Program-made: the position numbers and the translations under genes
The notes under the pieces: model-generated
Database searches by the model: none
Seen by the model: the letters and a program-made list of their open reading frames with translations, nothing else
What the model was told of the DNA's origin: nothing
DNA from: Oscillospiraceae bacterium
Lineage (GTDB): Bacteria; Bacillota; Clostridia; Oscillospirales; Acutalibacteraceae
DNA length: 11,347 nt
Direction: 5' to 3'
Assembly (NCBI GenBank): GCA_029007475.1
Contig: JAQXHW010000090.1
Coordinates: 1-11,347 of the forward strand
Shown: piece after piece, positions 7,255 through 11,347 of the stretch
Layout of the letters: every line of letters begins with the position of its first letter
How positions within the stretch are numbered: position 1 is the first letter of the stretch

Positions 7255-8412
7255 ATGAGTAGCCTTAAAAAAATATTGGCATTGTTCTTAGCAGCTATTA
7301 TGGTGATTTCACTTGCGGCTTGCTCCTCTGTTCCTACTTCTCTTAATAAGGAATGGAGCTACAAGAGCGATTCTCAGGAGTATCCCGTGGGTATGTATAT
7401 TTTCTGTCTTTACTCCGCATACCGTCAGGCGTACAGCGCGCTTTCGGAAAATTTGGGAGATAAATTTGATTCAACCGCTTCAATCCTTGATCTGAGCAGT
7501 ACCTTTGACGAGACGGATACGGTTTACCTCTGCAAGGATTGGATAAAGTCAGAGGCGGATAAAATCTGCCGCAACTTAGTAGCTCTGGATATGGAAATTG
7601 AAAAATATGGAATTACACTTGACCCCGAGATTGTTGAATCTGCCCGCAACCAGGCTAAGGACGATTGGTACTTGGGACCCTACTATGAGTACAGTTCGGA
7701 TTATTCCACCGCTTACAAGGACCTTATGGAGCCCTACGGCATTTCCTTTGAAAGCTACTTCTTAGGTTCTGTGAATCTTGCAAAGGTTAAGCAAAGCGCC
7801 CTCTTTAACTATTTCTACAACAAGGGCGGCGTAAAGGAAGTTCCCGAGTCTGAGATTAAGGCTTACTTCGAGAAGGAATACACAAGCTACTCCTATTTCA
7901 CAGTCAACTTCTTTACCTCAACTCGCGACGAAAGCGGTACAACTACCACAATACCCTTTTCCGAAGATAAAGAGGAAGATATGAAGAAAACTCTCGCAAA
8001 CTATTGCGTTATGCTTGAGGAGGGTGAGAGCTTCGAAAATGTGGCTAAGGAATATATGAGTTATGCAGGTCTTGAGGAAGACCCAACCATTAGCAACACC
8101 GAGGTTCTTTCCTTAACAGCGCTCCCTGATGAGGTTGCAAAAGTCCTCAAGGATTTACCCGAGGGAAAATCAAAGGTTGTGCTTACAGGCACCGAAAAAT
8201 CTCAGCTTGCATACTTACTCTATAAAGCTCCCATTAAGGACGCCACCGAGGAATATCTGAAGGTTGATACGAATTATACTCAGATTCTCACCAAGCTAAA
8301 GGGAGATGAATTTATTGACTATATGCTCAAAATTACCGACGATGTTAAGTGTGAGGTAAATCAGAGCTATATTGATAAATGCGACCCAAAAATGTTTGAG
8401 TCTAACCTCTGA
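7255..8412 (+). CDS. PrsA/SurA-like lipoprotein with degenerate parvulin region
   Basis: The 385-residue product has a lipoprotein signal peptide: a KK charge pair, a hydrophobic run, and the lipobox LAAC with Cys23 as the lipidated residue. It should therefore be anchored to the outer face of the membrane. Its middle resembles the N-terminal chaperone part of SurA/PrsA foldases, including VPESEIKAYFEKEY. Residues about 212-327 have the outline of a parvulin prolyl isomerase (LEEGESFENVAKEYMS; LPDEVAKVLKDLPEGKSKVV). The usual ASHIL, GGDLG and GYHII-type signatures are missing. The frame stays open upstream to a GTG at 7204, but that overlaps the promoter -10 and precedes the transcript start. 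ATG 7255 has AAAGGTGG 7 bases upstream. A foldase gene next to mfd is common in Clostridia. The lipoprotein call is firm; the foldase family is likely; isomerase activity is doubtful. Confidence 0.75.
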   Translation: MSSLKKILALFLAAIMVISLAACSSVPTSLNKEWSYKSDSQEYPVGMYIFCLYSAYRQAYSALSENLGDKFDSTASILDLSSTFDETDTVYLCKDWIKSEADKICRNLVALDMEIEKYGITLDPEIVESARNQAKDDWYLGPYYEYSSDYSTAYKDLMEPYGISFESYFLGSVNLAKVKQSALFNYFYNKGGVKEVPESEIKAYFEKEYTSYSYFTVNFFTSTRDESGTTTTIPFSEDKEEDMKKTLANYCVMLEEGESFENVAKEYMSYAGLEEDPTISNTEVLSLTALPDEVAKVLKDLPEGKSKVVLTGTEKSQLAYLLYKAPIKDATEEYLKVDTNYTQILTKLKGDEFIDYMLKITDDVKCEVNQSYIDKCDPKMFESNL

Positions 8413-8441
8413 TATCAGATACAGATTGGAGATGGATTTTT

Positions 8442-9125
8442 ATGAAGAAAAGCTTAATTTCAATTGCGGCTTTGCTTATGGCTGCACTCATGCTTTGTGC
8501 GGTTAATGTATTCGCTGAACCCGATACCGACGTTGTTCCCCCATATACCGAAGTGCCCGATGTTAGCGATGTCCCCACAGAGCCTGTATATACTACTGCT
8601 CCCCCTATTGCGACAACCGGACCTTCCTATACCGACCCCTATTATACCGACGCTCCCACAGAATCATACGTGGAGGAGACAACTGCGTATATCCGTCCTA
8701 CCGAGAATTACGAGGACTACCCCCCTGCAACGAACTCTCAGTACTCAGCAACCAATTCTCTTATTGAGACCGACGAGTACAAAGGTAAGGCAGAGAAGTG
8801 GAATAATATTGACGAGAAGGATATTATCGCTCTCAAGGGTGATGTTTCCGAGGGTGCAATCAGCTTTAAGGACCTGAAAAACAATAACGGCGGCGATGAG
8901 AATGAGTTATTATTCCTTATTCTCGGTATCGTTTGTGTTGTTATCGGTACCGTAGGCGCGGGTGTATTTATCTATACCTTTGTAAAGCCGAAGCCTAAAA
9001 CTGCAAAAGCAGCCGCCTCCGCTGAAGGCAGACGTTCAAGCCAAAAGAAGAGAAATACAACCACCGTCAGAAGCACAGGCGAACGCACAAGACGTCGCCA
9101 TGATGACTACAACGACGGCTATTGA
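8442..9125 (+). CDS. Secreted-face, Pro/Thr/Tyr-rich single-pass membrane protein of unknown function
   Basis: I do not recognise a family for this 227-residue protein. It has a clear signal peptide with likely cleavage after VFA (residue 25). A low-complexity outer segment (about 26-105) is rich in Pro, Thr, Tyr and acidic residues, with repeats such as YTDPYYTDAPTE. A short folded-looking stretch (about 108-150) follows. One transmembrane helix lies at about 156-181, and the tail (182-227) is strongly basic (KPKPK, GRRSSQKKR, RTRRRH). The topology is type I: disordered outer stalk and positively charged cytoplasmic tail. GGAGATGG lies just upstream of the ATG. It begins 29 bases after the lipoprotein stop and ends 26 bases before a strong terminator, so it is probably the second gene of that unit. 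The stalk may be glycosylated or span the wall, and the tail could bind nucleic acid or acidic lipid; both are guesses. Confidence 0.85.
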   Translation: MKKSLISIAALLMAALMLCAVNVFAEPDTDVVPPYTEVPDVSDVPTEPVYTTAPPIATTGPSYTDPYYTDAPTESYVEETTAYIRPTENYEDYPPATNSQYSATNSLIETDEYKGKAEKWNNIDEKDIIALKGDVSEGAISFKDLKNNNGGDENELLFLILGIVCVVIGTVGAGVFIYTFVKPKPKTAKAAASAEGRRSSQKKRNTTTVRSTGERTRRRHDDYNDGY

Positions 9126-9151
9126 TAATAAAAATTAACAGCGTATTATTT

Positions 9152-9179
9152 AAGGCTTCCGTTTTCGGAAGCCTTTTTT
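9152..9179 (+). terminator. Strong intrinsic terminator
   Basis: AAGGCTTCCG (9152-9161) pairs perfectly with CGGAAGCCTT (9166-9175) around a TTTT loop, and the T run continues to 9179. This is a textbook rho-independent terminator. It closes the two-gene envelope unit (lipoprotein and membrane protein) 26 bases after its last stop codon. Confidence 0.93.
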
Positions 9180-9264
9180 ACTAATGCTGAATATAAGATT
9201 GAACCAATTTTTGTGAAAACCGATTAACCGTAAATGAAAATATTGTGAATAATACGGGAAAACC

Positions 9265-9294
9265 TTGTCAAATATCGGATAGTTGTGGTATAAT
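9265..9294 (+). promoter_or_regulatory. Promoter for the CHAP-dockerin gene
   Basis: TTGTCA (9265-9270), an 18-base spacer and a perfect TATAAT (9289-9294) preceded by TGG form an extended -10 promoter. The predicted start is near 9301, leaving a leader of about 30 bases. The 85 bases between the terminator and this promoter show nothing else recognisable. Confidence 0.8.
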
Positions 9295-9332
9295 ACATTC
9301 ATATTTGCATATTTTTGTTTAGAGGTGATTCT

Positions 9333-10568
9333 TTGAAAAACAATAAATTGATTTCAGTTTTACTTGTTTTGATACTCCTGCTTACTCCCACAGCGGCTGT
9401 TTACGCAAATAGTACGGAGGTAGCGCCTGTCAGCGCTGCTGCGACCTTTACTCCGAGACTTACAGCACCCTCAGCGAGTAACAGCTACTATTACAGCAAT
9501 AAAAACATTTTCTATTCTATCGGCTACGGAATGCCCAACTGCACCGCTTACGCCTGGGGCAGAGCTTATGAGATTCTAAAGACAAGACCTAATCTTTCCC
9601 TTGACAGCGCACACTATTGGTATAACTACAACAAAACCAATAAATACTATCCTTACGGACAGACTCCCAAGCTCGGTGCTATTGCTTGTTGGAATAATCC
9701 TTACGGCGGTCATGTTGCCGTTGTTGAGAAAATCGAAAACGGTATGGTTACCCTTTCTCATTCCGCTTGGGGTGGCCCTAATTTCTATACCACTACCTAT
9801 CCCGTAGGGGATAAGAGTGCAGGTATTTACAGCAGCGGCTGGAGCTTCTACGGCTATATTTACATATTAGACGCTGCTTCCGCCACGCCTGATGTGGGCG
9901 ATATTTATCGCATAACCTCCGGCGACGGAGTTAATCTCAGAAAGGGTGCAGGGACAAGCTACTCAGTAATTACCGCAATTCCCTATAATACAGATATTTC
10001 CGTAACCGAATATAAGATTGCCGGCGGATATACATGGGGAAAAACTACCTACAACGGCGGCACCGGTTGGTGTGTGCTTGATTATGCAAAGCTCATAAAG
10101 GACAACCCCAAGCCCGCTTTGCCTTCCGAGAAACCTGCAACTACTCCCACAGAGGCGACAACAACCCCGGTTGTCACTACTGCTCCCTTAGAAACTACCA
10201 CAGTTCCCATGGAGCCGTTAGAACCAACAACCGTTCCTGCTGAGACAAGCCTTCCAACAGTACCCAAGGAAACTCAGCCTTCAACCGGCGCTGAGGTAAC
10301 GACCCCTGTAACAGAGCCGTCTCTTCCCCCGGAAATCACAAGCTTTCCCGATAATATAGATATTCCGGTGACTCCCGATAAACGCGGCGATGTTAACGGT
10401 GACGGTGTAATTAATATCAGGGATGCAAACTTAATCCAGAAGTATGTTGCTAAGACCGGCGGAGGACTTGTTGAGTTAGTTCTGGAACAGGCTGACGTGA
10501 ATTTAGACGGCACGATTTCAATTTTGGACGCCACCTGCCTGCAAAAGCAAATAGCAAAGGTTGTATGA
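9333..10568 (+). CDS. Secreted CHAP-domain peptidoglycan hydrolase with SH3b and dockerin domains
   Basis: The 411-residue product has a signal peptide with likely cleavage after VYA (residue 25). A CHAP amidase/endopeptidase domain follows (about 55-180), with the catalytic Cys70 in PNCTAYAWGRAYE and His127 in GGHVAVVE. Glu132 or a nearby residue would complete the site. An SH3b wall-binding domain spans about 190-256 (GDGVNLRKGAGTSYSVI, GWCVL). A Pro/Thr-rich linker runs from about 262 to 345, and a type I dockerin ends the protein. The dockerin has two calcium loops, DVNGDGVINIRD (353-364) and DVNLDGTISILD (388-399), each followed by a helix with QK. The start is TTG 9333, with the strong site GAGGTGAT at 9322-9329; an in-frame TTG at 9315 lacks one. 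CHAP enzymes cut peptidoglycan peptides or the amide bond. Dockerins bind cohesins, so the enzyme may be held on a surface scaffold. The domain calls are firm; the exact bond cut is unknown. Confidence 0.92.
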   Translation: MKNNKLISVLLVLILLLTPTAAVYANSTEVAPVSAAATFTPRLTAPSASNSYYYSNKNIFYSIGYGMPNCTAYAWGRAYEILKTRPNLSLDSAHYWYNYNKTNKYYPYGQTPKLGAIACWNNPYGGHVAVVEKIENGMVTLSHSAWGGPNFYTTTYPVGDKSAGIYSSGWSFYGYIYILDAASATPDVGDIYRITSGDGVNLRKGAGTSYSVITAIPYNTDISVTEYKIAGGYTWGKTTYNGGTGWCVLDYAKLIKDNPKPALPSEKPATTPTEATTTPVVTTAPLETTTVPMEPLEPTTVPAETSLPTVPKETQPSTGAEVTTPVTEPSLPPEITSFPDNIDIPVTPDKRGDVNGDGVINIRDANLIQKYVAKTGGGLVELVLEQADVNLDGTISILDATCLQKQIAKVV

Positions 10569-10590
10569 CGTATACAGACAGTATATATAT
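10561..10590 (+). promoter_or_regulatory. Possible weak promoter upstream of asnS
   Basis: TTGTAT (10561-10566) and TATATA (10584-10589) are 17 bases apart, but both are poor matches in an AT-rich run. The 55-base gap contains no terminator and no room for a T-box leader. asnS may instead be read through from the CHAP-dockerin gene. Confidence 0.2.
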
Positions 10591-10623
10591 TTAGAAAGTT
10601 AATTCAAATTTCGGAGGTTGATT

Positions 10624-11347
10624 ATGAAGCATATTGATATTAAAACCCTCTTTGAATCTCCTGAGTTTTTAGGAAAAGAGGTAACCGTCTGCGGTTGGGT
10701 TAGAACCTCACGGGAATCAAAAACCATGGCTTTTGCCGAGCTTAACGATGGTACGGCACTAAAGCATATTCAGGTTGTTATTGACCGCGAGAATACAGAG
10801 TACCCTGCTACTGCGCTGAGACTCGGTACAGCCCTCAAGGTAGTAGGCGAGGTTGTAGAGGCACGTCAGGGCGGAGTTGAAATCAACGTAAAGAGTATTG
10901 AGATTTTAGGCGAATGTCCTCTTGAGTATCCCTTACAGAAAAAGCGCCATACTCTTGAATTTCTCAGAACAATGCCCCATCTTCGTACCCGCACAAATAC
11001 CTTTAACGCAGTATTTAGAGTTCGTTCAGTAATGGCAGGTGCCATTCATAATTACTTCCAGAGCAGGAACTATACCTATGTAAATACCCCGATTATCACA
11101 GGCTCAGACTGTGAGGGTGCGGGCGAGATGTTCAGAGTTACCACCAACGAGTATGCTCACGACTATAAGAACGAGGAGGAGTATTACGCAAACGACTTCT
11201 TCGGCAAGAAGGCAGGGCTCTCTGTTTCCGGTCAGCTTGAGGGTGAGGTTGCCGCTATGGCTTTCGGAAAGATTTACACCTTCGGCCCCTCATTCAGAGC
11301 CGAGAACAGTAATACCCCCCGTCACGTTGCCGAGTTTTGGCACGTTG
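10624..11347 (+). CDS. asnS: Asparaginyl-tRNA synthetase, N-terminal part (3' end outside the window)
   Basis: The first 241 codons of asparaginyl-tRNA synthetase are present. This cytoplasmic class IIb enzyme charges tRNA-Asn with asparagine. The N-terminal OB-fold anticodon-binding domain (about 1-100) includes VTVCGWVRTSRESK and FAELNDGT. The catalytic core then begins, with HLRTRTNTFNAVFRVRS around motif 1 and SDCEGAGEMFRV (161-172). FFGKKAGLSVSGQLEGE and the motif 2 segment TFGPSFRAENSNTPRHVAEFW (ending at residue 239) follow. The SDCEGAGEMF, FFGK and SGQL(N/E)GE combination is typical of AsnRS and separates it from AspRS. The ATG has GGAGG (10613-10617) 6 bases upstream. A full protein is about 460-470 residues, so about half lies beyond the right edge. 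It sits 55 bases downstream of the unrelated CHAP-dockerin gene. Confidence 0.97.
   Translation, partial: MKHIDIKTLFESPEFLGKEVTVCGWVRTSRESKTMAFAELNDGTALKHIQVVIDRENTEYPATALRLGTALKVVGEVVEARQGGVEINVKSIEILGECPLEYPLQKKRHTLEFLRTMPHLRTRTNTFNAVFRVRSVMAGAIHNYFQSRNYTYVNTPIITGSDCEGAGEMFRVTTNEYAHDYKNEEEYYANDFFGKKAGLSVSGQLEGEVAAMAFGKIYTFGPSFRAENSNTPRHVAEFWHV

Noticed and set aside
8530..8720. DNA tandem repeat in the Pro/Thr/Tyr-rich gene
   Set aside because: TATACCGA-like units recur a few times, but with irregular spacing and changed flanks. This reflects low-complexity protein coding (YTD/YTE), not a CRISPR or satellite array.
10569..10623. T-box riboswitch upstream of asnS
   Set aside because: T-boxes are common before Firmicute aminoacyl-tRNA synthetase genes, but only 55 bases are available. 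No T-box core or terminator is visible.

Overview
The window is an ordinary chromosomal stretch from a Gram-positive anaerobe of the class Clostridia, most likely a Ruminococcus-like member of the Oscillospiraceae/Ruminococcaceae. This rests on strong purine-rich ribosome-binding sites, extended -10 sigma-A-type promoters, a lipobox lipoprotein, pyruvate phosphate dikinase, the Firmicute gene order glmU/gcaD - prs - pth/spoVC - mfd, and a secreted protein ending in a type I dockerin. The genus is an inference from protein style and gene order, not from a search.

Layout. Positions 1-807 (minus strand) hold the first 269 codons of ppdK, which runs off the left edge. A 315-base AT-rich divergent region (808-1122) carries one good promoter on each strand and two small hairpins in the ppdK leader. 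Rightward from 1123 come a GlmU-like nucleotidyltransferase without its acetyltransferase half, prs, pth and mfd. This is a housekeeping block for UDP-sugar supply, PRPP supply, peptidyl-tRNA recycling and transcription-coupled repair. A perfect 10-bp terminator-like hairpin sits between prs and pth, right against the pth ribosome-binding site.

A near-consensus promoter (7184-7212) then drives a two-gene envelope unit: a PrsA/SurA-like lipoprotein with a degenerate parvulin region, and a Pro/Thr/Tyr-rich single-pass membrane protein with a basic cytoplasmic tail. It is closed by a strong terminator (9152-9179). A further promoter (9265-9294) drives a secreted CHAP - SH3b - Pro/Thr linker - dockerin protein. 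The start of asnS follows 55 bases later and runs off the right edge.

No CRISPR array, insertion sequence, phage gene, rRNA or tRNA was seen, and no obviously new multigene system. The most interesting items are the dockerin-tagged cell-wall hydrolase, the unrecognised membrane protein, the degenerate foldase, the half-length GlmU, and the hairpin that separates prs from pth without leaving room for a promoter. The starts of three genes (pth, the lipoprotein and the CHAP gene) are placed downstream of the longest possible open frame, on ribosome-binding-site and promoter evidence.
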